Shown piece by piece: positions 36,346 to 44,510 of a stretch of 64,000 nucleotides of DNA. Origin of the DNA: Streptomyces angustmyceticus (GTDB lineage: Bacteria; Actinomycetota; Actinomycetes; Streptomycetales; Streptomycetaceae); NCBI RefSeq assembly GCF_019933235.1, contig NZ_CP082945.1, positions 7,229,501 to 7,293,500 on the forward strand, written 5' to 3'. The translations under genes were made by a program, and so were the position numbers. Each line of letters starts with the position of its first letter. Positions within the stretch are counted from its first letter, which is position 1. The notes under the pieces are model-generated. The model was given only the letters and a program-made list of their open reading frames with translations. It did not search any database and was not told the origin of the DNA.

Positions 36346-36499
36346 TGGTGTCACATGACGGTATCACCGTAACGAATCCCGGCACCGGGCATCAACAGAG
36401 TGTTGACCCGCCCGCTGAGCCTCTTTTACGTCGCTGACCTGCGCGCTTCTCCCGCTGCAAAGTGGAATGGTGAATCCACTCACGTTGCTGACGCCGATG

Positions 36500-37480
36500 T
36501 CAGCCGGCCAGGACGCGCGCGCGGCAGTCGGCCGGAGTGCCCCACGCGTCCCGCAGCGGGCGGGCCTTGCGGATCCACAGCGAGAGGTCGGGTTCGTCGG
36601 TGTAACCGAGGGCGCCGTGCAACTGCAGCGCCGTGCGCGCCGCGGCACAACCCGCCTCGCCCGCCGCGACCTTGGCCGCCGCCACCTCCCGGCCTGCCGA
36701 CGGCGCCCCTTCCGCCACCGCCAGGGCCGCCGCGTACACCAGCGGCTGGGCGAACTCCAGGCCGATGAGGGTGTCCGCCAGCCGGTGCTTGACCGCCTGG
36801 AACGAGCCGATGGCCACCTGGAACTGGGTGCGTTGCCTGACGTGGGACACCGTCGCCGCCAGCAGGGCCCGGCCGAGGCCCAGGCACTGGGCCGCGGTGA
36901 CGAGCCGGGCGATCTCGACGGCGTGCGCGGCGGCCGAGGTCACCGCGGGGCCCTCGGCCAGGACGCCGCCGCCGAGCGGACGGGCGAGCCGCCGGGTGGG
37001 ATCGAGGGAGGGCTGCACGCGGCCGTGGGCTTCGGCGCGGCGCACCGTGCCGCCCTCGATCACGAACACGGCGTCGGCGGCGTCCGCGTCCAGGGCGTAC
37101 GGGCCCCCGGCGCACAGGCTGACGACGGCCTCGCCCGCGGCGATCCGCGGCAGCCAGACCTCCGCCGCGCCGGCCTCGCCGAGACGCTCCAGGAACGCGG
37201 CCGCCGCCACCGTCTCCGCCGGCGGGCCGGGCACCGCGTGCCGCCCCAACTCCACGAAGGACAGCGCAAGTTCGACGGGGAGCAGGCCCGACCCGCCGTA
37301 CCGCTCCGGGACGGCGAGCGCGAACAGGCCGGTCGCCGCGAGCCGCGCCCACAGCTCGCGGCCCGGCTTCTGCTCCCCGGCGGCCCAGGCCCGCGCCACG
37401 GCCGGGGTGCCGGACGCGCCCAGCATGCCGTCCAGCGTGCGGGCGAACTCCCGCTGCTCGGCGGTCGGGAGGAAGCGCAT
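36500..37480 (-). CDS. acyl-CoA dehydrogenase, smaller subunit of a pair
   Basis: 326-residue acyl-CoA dehydrogenase-like protein. The N-terminal helical domain (MRFLPTAEQREFARTLDGML) leads to a reduced middle domain and a C-terminal four-helix domain with RTQFQVAIGSFQAVKHRLAD (near 225) and LHGALGYTDEPDL (near 290). It is shorter than ordinary dehydrogenases and lies directly behind a 389-residue partner (TGATG junction). This paired size pattern is typical of the heterotetrameric alpha2beta2 dehydrogenases of actinobacterial steroid degradation. The exact step within ring breakdown cannot be assigned. Confidence 0.82.
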   Translation of the reverse strand: MRFLPTAEQREFARTLDGMLGASGTPAVARAWAAGEQKPGRELWARLAATGLFALAVPERYGGSGLLPVELALSFVELGRHAVPGPPAETVAAAAFLERLGEAGAAEVWLPRIAAGEAVVSLCAGGPYALDADAADAVFVIEGGTVRRAEAHGRVQPSLDPTRRLARPLGGGVLAEGPAVTSAAAHAVEIARLVTAAQCLGLGRALLAATVSHVRQRTQFQVAIGSFQAVKHRLADTLIGLEFAQPLVYAAALAVAEGAPSAGREVAAAKVAAGEAGCAAARTALQLHGALGYTDEPDLSLWIRKARPLRDAWGTPADCRARVLAG

Positions 37481-38649
37481 CACCGGCGTCCCTTCGGCAG
37501 TCCGAGCAGCCGCTCGGCGATGAGGTCGCGCTGGATCTCGTTGGTGCCCGCGTAGATCGGCCCGGCCAGCGAGAAGGTGTAGCCGTCGGCCCAACTCCCG
37601 TGCGCCGGGGCCTCGTCGGCGCCGTCGGCGAGCGCGCCGTACGGGCCGAGGAGGTCCAGGGCGGTCTCGTGCAGGGCGAGGTCGAGTTCGGACCAGAAGA
37701 CCTTGGTCAGGCTGGACTCGGCGCCGACCGCGCCGCCGGCTCCGAGCCGGGAGACCTGGGCGTAGCCGAACAGCTGGTACGCCCTGGCGCCGATCAGCGC
37801 GTCGGCCACCCGCTCGCCGAGCGCCGTGCCGGCCGTGCCGCCCATCTCGTGCCAGAGGGCGGCCAGCCGCCCGGCGGCCGCGGTGAAGCGGCCCGGACTG
37901 CGCAGCGTCAGGCCGCGTTCGTTGCCGGCGGTGCTCATGGCGACCCGCCAGCCCTGCCCCGGCGCGCCGATGAGGTCCGCGTCCGGTACGAAGACGTCGT
38001 CGAGGAAGAGTTCGGCGAAGGCCGGCTTGCCGTCCAGGCGGCCGAGCGGGCGGACCGTCACGCCCGGTGCGTCCAGCGGGAACATCAGATAGCTCAGCCC
38101 CTGGTGCGGGCGGGCGGCGTCCGGGTCGCTGCGGAACAGCCCGAAGGCGCGATCGGCGAACGCGGCCCGGGACGACCAGGTCTTCTGCCCGTTCAGCAGC
38201 CAGCCGCCGTCGGTGCGTACGGCGGTCGAGCGCAGCGACGCCAGGTCCGAGCCCGACTCCGGCTCCGACCACGCCTGCGCCCAGACGGCCTCGCCGCGCG
38301 CCATCGGGCCGAGGACGCGGGCGCGCTGCTCGTCGGTGCCGTGCTCGAAGAGGGTGGGGGCGAGGAGGTGGATGCCGTTCTGGCCGACCCGCCCGGGGGC
38401 ACCCGCGGCGTAGTACTCCTCCTCGAAGAGCAGCCACCGCAGCAGCGAGGCGTCCCGGCCGCCGTGCTCCCGGGGCCAGGAGACCACCGACCAGCGGTCC
38501 GCGGCGAGTTGGCGCTCCCACTCCCGGTGGGCGGCGAAGCCCTCGGCGGTCTCCAGCGACGGCAGGGGAACGGCGGGTACGTGCGCGGCGAGCCAGTCGC
38601 GGGCCTCGGCCCGGAACGCCTCGTCGGCGGGGGCGATGTCGAGATCCAT
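37480..38649 (-). CDS. acyl-CoA dehydrogenase, larger subunit of a pair
   Basis: 389-residue acyl-CoA dehydrogenase. The flavin/substrate motif AWSEPESGSDLASL is near 128, NGQKTWSSRA near 155, and the C-terminal GPIYAGTNEIQRDLIAERLLG motif is near 365. It leads the shorter subunit with a one-base overlap (TGATG) and is itself preceded by a possible 27-codon ORF in the same arrangement. The promoter faces the ipdF gene and has a KstR2-like operator, so this pair should act on a steroid-derived CoA thioester. Confidence 0.87.
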   Translation of the reverse strand: MDLDIAPADEAFRAEARDWLAAHVPAVPLPSLETAEGFAAHREWERQLAADRWSVVSWPREHGGRDASLLRWLLFEEEYYAAGAPGRVGQNGIHLLAPTLFEHGTDEQRARVLGPMARGEAVWAQAWSEPESGSDLASLRSTAVRTDGGWLLNGQKTWSSRAAFADRAFGLFRSDPDAARPHQGLSYLMFPLDAPGVTVRPLGRLDGKPAFAELFLDDVFVPDADLIGAPGQGWRVAMSTAGNERGLTLRSPGRFTAAAGRLAALWHEMGGTAGTALGERVADALIGARAYQLFGYAQVSRLGAGGAVGAESSLTKVFWSELDLALHETALDLLGPYGALADGADEAPAHGSWADGYTFSLAGPIYAGTNEIQRDLIAERLLGLPKGRR

Positions 38650-38732
38650 CAGGCCCTCGCCTCCCGGGCGGCGGGGGCGGCCGGTGTCTCCGGTGTGTCG
38701 TGCGCGGGCTCGTCGTGGCGGGCAGCGGGCAT
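38649..38732 (-). CDS. possible 27-residue leader peptide ahead of the acyl-CoA dehydrogenases
   Basis: ATG at 38732 with GGGAGGG just upstream opens a 27-codon frame (MPAARHDEPAHDTPETPAAP...) whose TGA overlaps the dehydrogenase ATG as TGATG. The good ribosome site and overlapping stop/start suggest translational coupling. The peptide is Pro/Ala/acidic and resembles no family. It could also be untranslated leader. Confidence 0.35.
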   Translation of the reverse strand: MPAARHDEPAHDTPETPAAPAAREARA

Positions 38733-38748
38733 CCGCCCTCCCTTCCCT

Positions 38749-38762
38749 AACAAGTGTTTGGT
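38749..38762. promoter_or_regulatory. KstR2-like operator AACAAGTGTTTGGT
   Basis: Matches the mycobacterial KstR2 motif AnCAAGnnCTTGnT (recalled from the literature) at all but one fixed position. It lies in the divergent promoter between the dehydrogenase pair and ipdF. A second copy is at 44451-44464. Confidence 0.65.
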
Positions 38763-38859
38763 AGATTAACGTACCGGCACGAGCGGCGTCGAGGCCCCGC
38801 CAGAGTCGGGAGCCTTCGCCCGGGAGCCGCAGCGCACTGCGGGAAGAGGAGGCTCACGC

Positions 38860-39642
38860 ATGACAGCGCCGCCCTATGTGCCAGGCCACCATCTGCTCGA
38901 CGGCCGGACCGCCGTCGTCACCGCGGCCGCCGGGGCCGGCATCGGCGGCGCCACCGCCCGCAGGTTCCTGGAGGAGGGCGCCCGGGTGGTCCTCGGCGAC
39001 GCCCACGCCCGCCGGCTGCGGGCCACCGCCGAGGCACTCGCCGAGGAGTTCGGCGCCGCCAACGTGGCGTCCCTGCCCTGCGACGTCACCGACGAGGACC
39101 AGGTCAGTGCCCTCCTGGACACGGCCGAGGAGCGCCATGGGCGCCTGGACATCGTGGTCAACAACGCCGGACTCGGCGGCACCGCGGATCTCGTCGAGAT
39201 GACCGACGCCCAGTGGGGCACGGTCCTCGACGTGACCCTGAACGGCACCTTCCGCTGCACCCGCGCCGCCCTGCGCCGGATGAAGGCCGCCGGCCGCGGC
39301 GGCGTGATCGTCAACAACGCCTCGGTCGTCGGCTGGCGGGCCCAGCGCGGCCAGGCCCACTACGCCGCCGCCAAGGCCGGGGTGATGGCGCTGACCCGGT
39401 GCGCCGCCCTGGAGGCCGCCGAGTTCGGGGTACGCGTCAACGCGGTCTCGCCCAGCCTCGCGATGCACCCGCACCTGGCGAAGGTGACCACGCCCGAACT
39501 GCTGGCGCAGCTCACCGAGCGGGAGGCGTTCGGCCGCTGGGCCGAACCCTGGGAGGTCGCCAACGTCATCGTCTTCCTGGCCGGCGACTACGCCTCGTAC
39601 ATGACCGGCGAGACGGTGTCCGTCAGCTCCCAGCACGCGTGA
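38860..39642 (+). CDS. ipdF: SDR, IpdF-type steroid C/D-ring (HIP-CoA pathway) reductase/dehydrogenase
   Basis: 260-residue SDR. The cofactor loop is the unusual TAAAGAGIGGATARR (near 22), NNAGLGG is near 97, catalytic NNASVVGWRAQ near 148 and HYAAAKAGVMALTRC near 165, and the C-terminus is SYMTGETVSVSSQHA. Several of these segments, especially NNASV.GWRAQ and the SVSSQ.A end, match remembered mycobacterial IpdF (Rv3559c) closely. In that pathway it acts on the 5-hydroxy group of HIP-derived CoA esters. It starts an operon with fadA6. Confidence 0.85.
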   Translation: MTAPPYVPGHHLLDGRTAVVTAAAGAGIGGATARRFLEEGARVVLGDAHARRLRATAEALAEEFGAANVASLPCDVTDEDQVSALLDTAEERHGRLDIVVNNAGLGGTADLVEMTDAQWGTVLDVTLNGTFRCTRAALRRMKAAGRGGVIVNNASVVGWRAQRGQAHYAAAKAGVMALTRCAALEAAEFGVRVNAVSPSLAMHPHLAKVTTPELLAQLTEREAFGRWAEPWEVANVIVFLAGDYASYMTGETVSVSSQHA

Positions 39643-39757
39643 GCGCGGCGGGCCGGCCGCCGCGCGGCCCCGGGGGACACCGCCGGCCGCCGGCGGCGGA
39701 CGGCGGCGCCTTGCGGAACCGGCCGGCACCTTCGCAGAATCTGACCAAGGAGACGCC

Positions 39758-40915
39758 ATGCCCGAGGCCTATATCGTCGAAGCGGTCCGCACTCCGGTGG
39801 GCAGGAAGGGCGGCGGTCTGTCGGCCGTCCACCCCGCCGACCTGGGCGCGCATGTGCTGACGGCGCTGATGACGCGCAGCGGCGCCGATCCGGCCGCCGT
39901 CGAGGACGTCGTCTTCGGCTGCCTGGACGCGGTGGGCCCGCAGGCCGGGGACATCGCCCGGACCTGCTGGCTCGCCGCCGGGCTGCCCGAGGAGGTGCCC
40001 GGAGTCACCGTCGACCGCCAGTGCGGCTCCTCGCAGCAGGCCGTGCACTTCGCGGCGCAGGGGGTGCTCTCCGGCACCCAGGACCTGGTGGTCGCGGGCG
40101 GTGTGCAGAACATGTCGCAGGTCCCGATCGCCTTCGCCAGCCGGCAGGCCGCCGCCCCGCTGGGGCTGACCGACGGCCCGTTCGCCGGCTCCGAGGGCTG
40201 GCGGGCCCGCTACGGCACGGCGCCCGTCAACCAGTTCCACGGCGCCGAACTCATCGCCGACCGGTGGGGGATCTCCCGCGCGGACATGGAGGAGTTCGCG
40301 CTCCGTTCGCACCGGCGCGCCGTCCGCGCCCTCGACGAGGGGCGCTTCGACCGGGAGACCGTCCCGTTCGGGGAGGTCACCGCCGACGAGGGGCCGCGCC
40401 GGAACACCTCGCGGGAGCGGATGGCCGCGCTGGCGCCGGTCGTCGAGGGCGGCCGGCTGACGGCGGCGGTCTCCTCGCAGGTCTCCGACGGCGCGGCCGC
40501 CCTGCTGCTGGCCTCCGAGCGGGCGGTGGCCGACCACGGCCTCACCCCGCGCGCCCGTATCCACCATCTGTCGGTGCGCGGCGAGGACCCGATCCGGATG
40601 CTGTCCGCCCCGATCCCGGCGACCGCGTACGCGCTGAAGAAGACCGGGATGTCCCTCGGCGACATCGACCTGGTGGAGATCAACGAGGCGTTCGCGCCCG
40701 TGGTGCTGGCCTGGCTGAAGGAGACCGGCGCCGACCCGGAGCGGGTCAACGTCAACGGCGGCGCCATCGCCCTGGGCCATCCGCTGGGCGCGACCGGGGC
40801 GCGGCTGATGACGACGCTGCTGCACGAACTGGAGCGCACCGGCGGCCGGTTCGGGCTGCAGACCATGTGCGAGGGCGGCGGCCAGGCCAACGTCACGATC
40901 ATCGAGCGGCTCTGA
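39758..40915 (+). CDS. fadA6: thiolase, FadA6-type
   Basis: 385-residue thiolase. The nucleophilic Cys is in VDRQCGSSQQA near 89. EINEAFAPV near 307 and GGAIALGHPLGATGA near 331 hold the His, and the C-terminal Cys is in MCEGGGQANVTII near 370. VPGVTVDRQCGSSQQA and AGGVQNMSQ match mycobacterial FadA6 (Rv3556c), which cleaves a late ring-degradation CoA intermediate. It follows ipdF on the same strand and ends in paired hairpins before the convergent ipdC. Confidence 0.87.
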   Translation: MPEAYIVEAVRTPVGRKGGGLSAVHPADLGAHVLTALMTRSGADPAAVEDVVFGCLDAVGPQAGDIARTCWLAAGLPEEVPGVTVDRQCGSSQQAVHFAAQGVLSGTQDLVVAGGVQNMSQVPIAFASRQAAAPLGLTDGPFAGSEGWRARYGTAPVNQFHGAELIADRWGISRADMEEFALRSHRRAVRALDEGRFDRETVPFGEVTADEGPRRNTSRERMAALAPVVEGGRLTAAVSSQVSDGAAALLLASERAVADHGLTPRARIHHLSVRGEDPIRMLSAPIPATAYALKKTGMSLGDIDLVEINEAFAPVVLAWLKETGADPERVNVNGGAIALGHPLGATGARLMTTLLHELERTGGRFGLQTMCEGGGQANVTIIERL

Positions 40916-40955
40916 CCGCCGGCCCTCCTCGCCGGCCGAGCCCTCCTCGCCGGCC

Positions 40956-41015
40956 GGGCCGTCCGTGCCCGCCGGACGGCCCGTGCCCGTTGGCCCGCCG
41001 GTCTCCCGGCGGGCC
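40956..41015. terminator. two hairpins between convergent fadA6 and ipdC
   Basis: GGGCCGTCCG (40956-40965) pairs with 40973-40982. GGCCCGCCGG (40992-41001) pairs with 41006-41015 around a TCTC tetraloop. The short direct repeat CCCTCCTCGCCGGCCG lies just before them. Confidence 0.65.
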
Positions 41016-41017
41016 GT

Positions 41018-42076
41018 TCAGCGGGGCAGCGTGCCCAGCGCGGCCTGCGCCTCGGCCATGATCCGGTCGACCAGTTCCGCGCAGGCCGGCAGGTCGTCGA
41101 GCAGTCCCGCGACCTGGCCGGAGGCCATCACCCCGAGGTCGGTACGGCCGTCCACCATCGACGCCTTCAGCAGCATCGGCGTGTTGGCGGCCAGCAGGAC
41201 CTGACTCCAGGTGAGGTGCCTGCCGTGCTTCATCGCCAGGCCGTCCCGCACCATCTGCGCCCAGCTCAGGCCGGACAGCTTCCGGAACGAGGCGGCGCGG
41301 CGGACCGCCGTCAGCAGCGCGGTGGCGCGCCCGGACCGCTCCAGCGCCTCGACCAGCTCGCTGCGCAGCATCCGGTGCGGCAGACCGTCCACCTTCGTGG
41401 TGACGGTGATGTCCGTGACGCCCGCCGCCAGATAGCGCTCCTGCACGGCCCGGGGCACGGTGCTGTCCGACGTCAGCAGGAAGCGGGTACCCATGGCGAC
41501 ACCGGACGCGCCGTAGGCGAGCGCCGCGACCAGGCCCCGGCCGTCGAAGAAGCCGCCCGCGGCGACGACCGGGATGCCGACCGCGTCCACGACCTGAGGC
41601 AGCAGCACGGTGGTGGCGACGTTCCCGGTGTGGCCGCCGCCCTCCCCGCCCTGGACGAGGACCGCGTCCGCGCCCCAGGCCGCGACCTTCTCGGCGTGCC
41701 GGCGGGCACCGACGGACGGGATGACGACGATCCCCGCGTCCTTCAGCCGGGCGATCAGCTCACGGGAGGGGGCCAGGGCGAACGAGGCGACCCGGACGCC
41801 CTCCTCCACCAGGACGCGCACCCGCTCGCCCGCGTCCCCCGCGTCCGCCCGGAGGTTGACCCCGAACGGCGCCGTGGTGCGGGAGGCCACCTCGCGGACC
41901 GCGGCGCGCAGTTGCCCGACGGTCATGGTGGCCGACGCGAGAATCCCCAGGGCGCCCGCCTCGGCCACGGCCGAGACCAGCCGCGGCCCCGCCACCCACC
42001 CCATGCCGGTCTGGACGAGGGGATGGCGCACCCCGACGAGCCGGGTCAGCGGTGTCTCGATCGTCGGCGCCGTCAT
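41018..42076 (-). CDS. ipdC: NPD-type flavin protein, IpdC homologue of HIP degradation
   Basis: 352-residue FMN-binding TIM barrel of the nitronate monooxygenase family (HPLVQTGMGWVAGPRLVSAV near 15, VQGGEGGGHTGN near 140, VAAGGFFDGRGLVAAL near 172, GASGVAMGTRFL near 190). Automatic annotation would call it 2-nitropropane dioxygenase. Its position as the last gene of echA20-ipdA-ipdB-ipdC matches Rv3553, which works on a steroid C-ring CoA ester. Start ATG 42076 overlaps the ipdB stop by 4 bases. Confidence 0.85.
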   Translation of the reverse strand: MTAPTIETPLTRLVGVRHPLVQTGMGWVAGPRLVSAVAEAGALGILASATMTVGQLRAAVREVASRTTAPFGVNLRADAGDAGERVRVLVEEGVRVASFALAPSRELIARLKDAGIVVIPSVGARRHAEKVAAWGADAVLVQGGEGGGHTGNVATTVLLPQVVDAVGIPVVAAGGFFDGRGLVAALAYGASGVAMGTRFLLTSDSTVPRAVQERYLAAGVTDITVTTKVDGLPHRMLRSELVEALERSGRATALLTAVRRAASFRKLSGLSWAQMVRDGLAMKHGRHLTWSQVLLAANTPMLLKASMVDGRTDLGVMASGQVAGLLDDLPACAELVDRIMAEAQAALGTLPR

Positions 42077-42816
42077 GCCGCGGGCACCTCGCGCTCGCGC
42101 CGCCCCTCCGGGTCGATGACCGTGCGGATCAGCCGTAGTTCGGTGGCGGTGGGCTCCCTGGTGCGGGGCACCTCGCCGGGCAGCGCGAGCGGGAAGCCGG
42201 TGGCCGCCCGGACCTCCTCGACGCTCACGCCCGGGTGCACACCGGCCAGCCGCATGCTGTGGTCCGGGGTCGCGAAGTCGAAGACCCCGAGGTCGGAGAC
42301 CACACGCGGGATGCGGTGGAAGCGGGTGGCGGACGGACCTGCGGCGGCCGCGCTGTCGTACCCGACCCCGCTGATCATGTCGACGCGCGCCACGAAGACC
42401 CGTTTCGAGTGCTTCGGCACCCAGTAACTCACCGGATTGTTGAGGGTGTTGACCGGGGCGCCGCGCACCCCGAGGAGCTGGCGGTCCGGCCGCTGCCAGT
42501 CGCCGATGCAGGAGATGTTCTGGTTGCCGAAGCGGTCGAGCTGGCTCGCGCCCATCATCACATGGCGCCGCCCGCCGGTGACCATGGCGAGGTGCTGACG
42601 GTAGGGCAGCCAGCCCTCCACCGCTCCGTCGAGCCCGACGATCAGGGCCTCGCCGTCGGTGAGCAGCAGATCGGGGGAGAAGGTGTGCTTGGCGAGCCGG
42701 GCGCCGATCGACGGGATCAGGCCCATCGGGCTCGCCAGCACCTCGCCGTTGTCGCGCCAGGCGTCGGCGCAGGCGATCACGCAGTACTCGGCCCGGGTCG
42801 TCGTGGTGGCGTTCAC
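42073..42816 (-). CDS. ipdB: COCHEA-CoA hydrolase beta subunit (CoA-transferase fold)
   Basis: 247-residue CoA-transferase-fold subunit (TRAEYCVIACADAWRDNGE, SPMGLIPSIGARLAKHTFSPDL, LLTDGEALIV, MMGASQLDRFGNQNIS). These match IpdB (Rv3552), which pairs with IpdA to open the last steroid ring by hydrolysis of COCHEA-CoA. GTG 42816 overlaps the ipdA stop (GTGA) and its own stop overlaps ipdC, so all three are translationally coupled. Confidence 0.87.
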   Translation of the reverse strand: MNATTTTRAEYCVIACADAWRDNGEVLASPMGLIPSIGARLAKHTFSPDLLLTDGEALIVGLDGAVEGWLPYRQHLAMVTGGRRHVMMGASQLDRFGNQNISCIGDWQRPDRQLLGVRGAPVNTLNNPVSYWVPKHSKRVFVARVDMISGVGYDSAAAAGPSATRFHRIPRVVSDLGVFDFATPDHSMRLAGVHPGVSVEEVRAATGFPLALPGEVPRTREPTATELRLIRTVIDPEGRREREVPAA

Positions 42817-43652
42817 TGCTGCTCCTCGTGCCAGGAATGGACCGCGGACCGGTACGTCTTCTCGTCCCCCGACAGGAATCGCTCGGCGAACTGCGGCCAG
42901 GGCGTGGTCGCGTACAGCTTCTGGAAGGGCTCGTCGCGCCCGTAGTCGGGGGCGCAGGAGGTGAAGTGGGCGCCGTTCGGGGCCTCGACGACGCCGGTGA
43001 CCGAGTGCCGTTTGACCAGCAGGGTCTGCGGGACGGCCGAGGCGAAGTCGTCCACGATCCGCTCGCAGGAGACGTACGCGCTGTCCGCGGCCTCGCAGAA
43101 CAGGTCGTCGAAGTAGGGGTCGGGGCCCAGGTACTGGCCGTTGCCGAGCCGGTCGGCGCGGTGCAGATGGACCAGCGCCGCGTCCATCCGCAGGGCCGGC
43201 ATCGCCACGAAGGTCTCGCCGTCCTCGTAGGGCGAGGTCACGGTCCGCAGCGCGGGGTTGACGCGCATCACGTCCGAGCCGAGGCCGGAGCGCACCGGCA
43301 GGAACGGCAGCCGGTGGGCGGCGGCCTGCAGCCCCCACATGAACATCGCCTCGTCGATCTCCCTCAGCTCGAACGCGCCGCGCTGGCGGGCCGCGCGGAA
43401 GTGCGGTTCGAGGGGGATGGAGTCGAGGGTCGCGAACGCCGCGACCAGGGTGCGGATGCGTCCCGCGGCGGCGAGCAGGCCGACGTCGGGACCGCCGTAG
43501 GAGATCACCGTCAGATCGGTGAGGTCGGAGCGCAGCAGCGCCCGCACCAGCGCCATCGGCTTGCGGCGCGAGCCCCAGCCGCCGATGCCGAGGGTCATGC
43601 CGCTGCGCAGCCGGGAGACGACGTCCTCGGGGGTCATGGTCTTGTCGGTCAC
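42813..43652 (-). CDS. ipdA: COCHEA-CoA hydrolase alpha subunit (CoA-transferase fold)
   Basis: 279-residue partner subunit. RLRSGMTLGIGGWGSRRKPMA near 13, TVISYGGPDVGLLAAAG near 48, LQAAAHRLPFLPVRSGLGSD near 107 and DPYFDDLFCEAA near 180 follow remembered mycobacterial IpdA (Rv3551) almost segment by segment. GTG 43652 lies 3 bases after the echA20 stop. An in-frame ATG a few codons later is possible. Loss of ipdAB in mycobacteria causes toxic build-up of ring-opened CoA, so the pair should be essential when sterol is used. Confidence 0.88.
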   Translation of the reverse strand: MTDKTMTPEDVVSRLRSGMTLGIGGWGSRRKPMALVRALLRSDLTDLTVISYGGPDVGLLAAAGRIRTLVAAFATLDSIPLEPHFRAARQRGAFELREIDEAMFMWGLQAAAHRLPFLPVRSGLGSDVMRVNPALRTVTSPYEDGETFVAMPALRMDAALVHLHRADRLGNGQYLGPDPYFDDLFCEAADSAYVSCERIVDDFASAVPQTLLVKRHSVTGVVEAPNGAHFTSCAPDYGRDEPFQKLYATTPWPQFAERFLSGDEKTYRSAVHSWHEEQQ

Positions 43653-43655
43653 GGA

Positions 43656-44429
43656 TCAGCCTTCCGTCGTCGGGGTGCCGCCCGGTGCCCCGAAGGTGTC
43701 GCGGACGCGGTCGGCGACCCCGCTGAGGTTCGCCTCGAAGGTGAAGCCCTGCTCGAAGCGGTAGCTGCGCCGTACGTCGACGGGGTCGATGCCGTTGAGG
43801 GCGGCCTTGGCGAGCCGGAGGAGGAAGCCGTCCTTGCGGGCGATCTCCCGCGCCACCTCCCGTGCGGCGGCGGGGAGTCCGGCGCGCGGGACGACCTGCC
43901 AGACGGAGCCGTGCGCCCGCAGTTCGGCGGCGGTGACGGTGCGCGAGGTGTAGTACAGCGTGCGCAGCAGGTGCTGCGGGACCAGCCGGGCGAGATGGGT
44001 GGCCGCTCCGAGCGCCCCGCGGTCCAGCTCAGGAAGCCCGAACGTGGCGTCGTCGGCGGCCACGATCGCGTCCGCGTTCCCGACGAGCCCGATGCCGCCG
44101 CCCAGACAGAAGCCCTGCACCGCCGCGACGACGGGCACCTCGCACTCGTAGACCGCCGAGAACGCCTCCGCGCAGCCACGGTTGGCGCCGAGCAGGGCCC
44201 CGTGCCCGCCGGTCGCGGTGTCCCGCTGCAGCTCCTTGATGTCGACGCCCGCGTTGAAGCCCCGGCCGGTCGCGGCGAGGACGACACAGCGGACGGCGGG
44301 ATCGCGGCCGGCCGCCCGCACCGCGTCGGCGAGGTCGTACCAGCCCCGCACGGGAAGGGCGTTGACCGGAGGGTAGTCGGCGGTGACCACGGCGATGCCC
44401 TCGTCCGGTTCGGAGGTGGAGACACCCAT
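43656..44429 (-). CDS. echA20: enoyl-CoA hydratase family protein, EchA20-type ring hydrolase
   Basis: 257-residue crotonase-fold protein (VTADYPPVNALPVRGWYDL near 16, RGFNAGVDIKELQ near 57 for the oxyanion hole, QGFCLGGGIGLVGNADAI near 104, then PELDRGALGAATHLARLVP). As first gene of the ipdABC operon it matches EchA20 (Rv3550), which hydrolyses HIEC-CoA to open ring D rather than hydrating a double bond. ATG 44429. The promoter carries the second KstR2-like site. Confidence 0.85.
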   Translation of the reverse strand: MGVSTSEPDEGIAVVTADYPPVNALPVRGWYDLADAVRAAGRDPAVRCVVLAATGRGFNAGVDIKELQRDTATGGHGALLGANRGCAEAFSAVYECEVPVVAAVQGFCLGGGIGLVGNADAIVAADDATFGLPELDRGALGAATHLARLVPQHLLRTLYYTSRTVTAAELRAHGSVWQVVPRAGLPAAAREVAREIARKDGFLLRLAKAALNGIDPVDVRRSYRFEQGFTFEANLSGVADRVRDTFGAPGGTPTTEG

Positions 44430-44450
44430 GGGCAGATCAGCTACCTTTCC

Positions 44451-44464
44451 ACCAAGCGTTTGTT
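44451..44464. promoter_or_regulatory. KstR2-like operator ACCAAGCGTTTGTT
   Basis: Same match to AnCAAGnnCTTGnT as the site at 38749, with one mismatch at the same position. It sits between echA20 (left) and the first SDR (right), 22 bases from the echA20 start. Together the two sites would bring all four transcription units of the island under one regulator. Confidence 0.68.
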
Positions 44465-44510
44465 AGGTAGCGAAGTTAGCAGCGGACCGCGCGCTGCGGG
44501 AGGGTGCCCG

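Noticed and set aside
41018..42076. Annotation as a stand-alone nitronate monooxygenase
   Set aside because: The fold is that family, but the coupled echA20-ipdA-ipdB context identifies it as IpdC.
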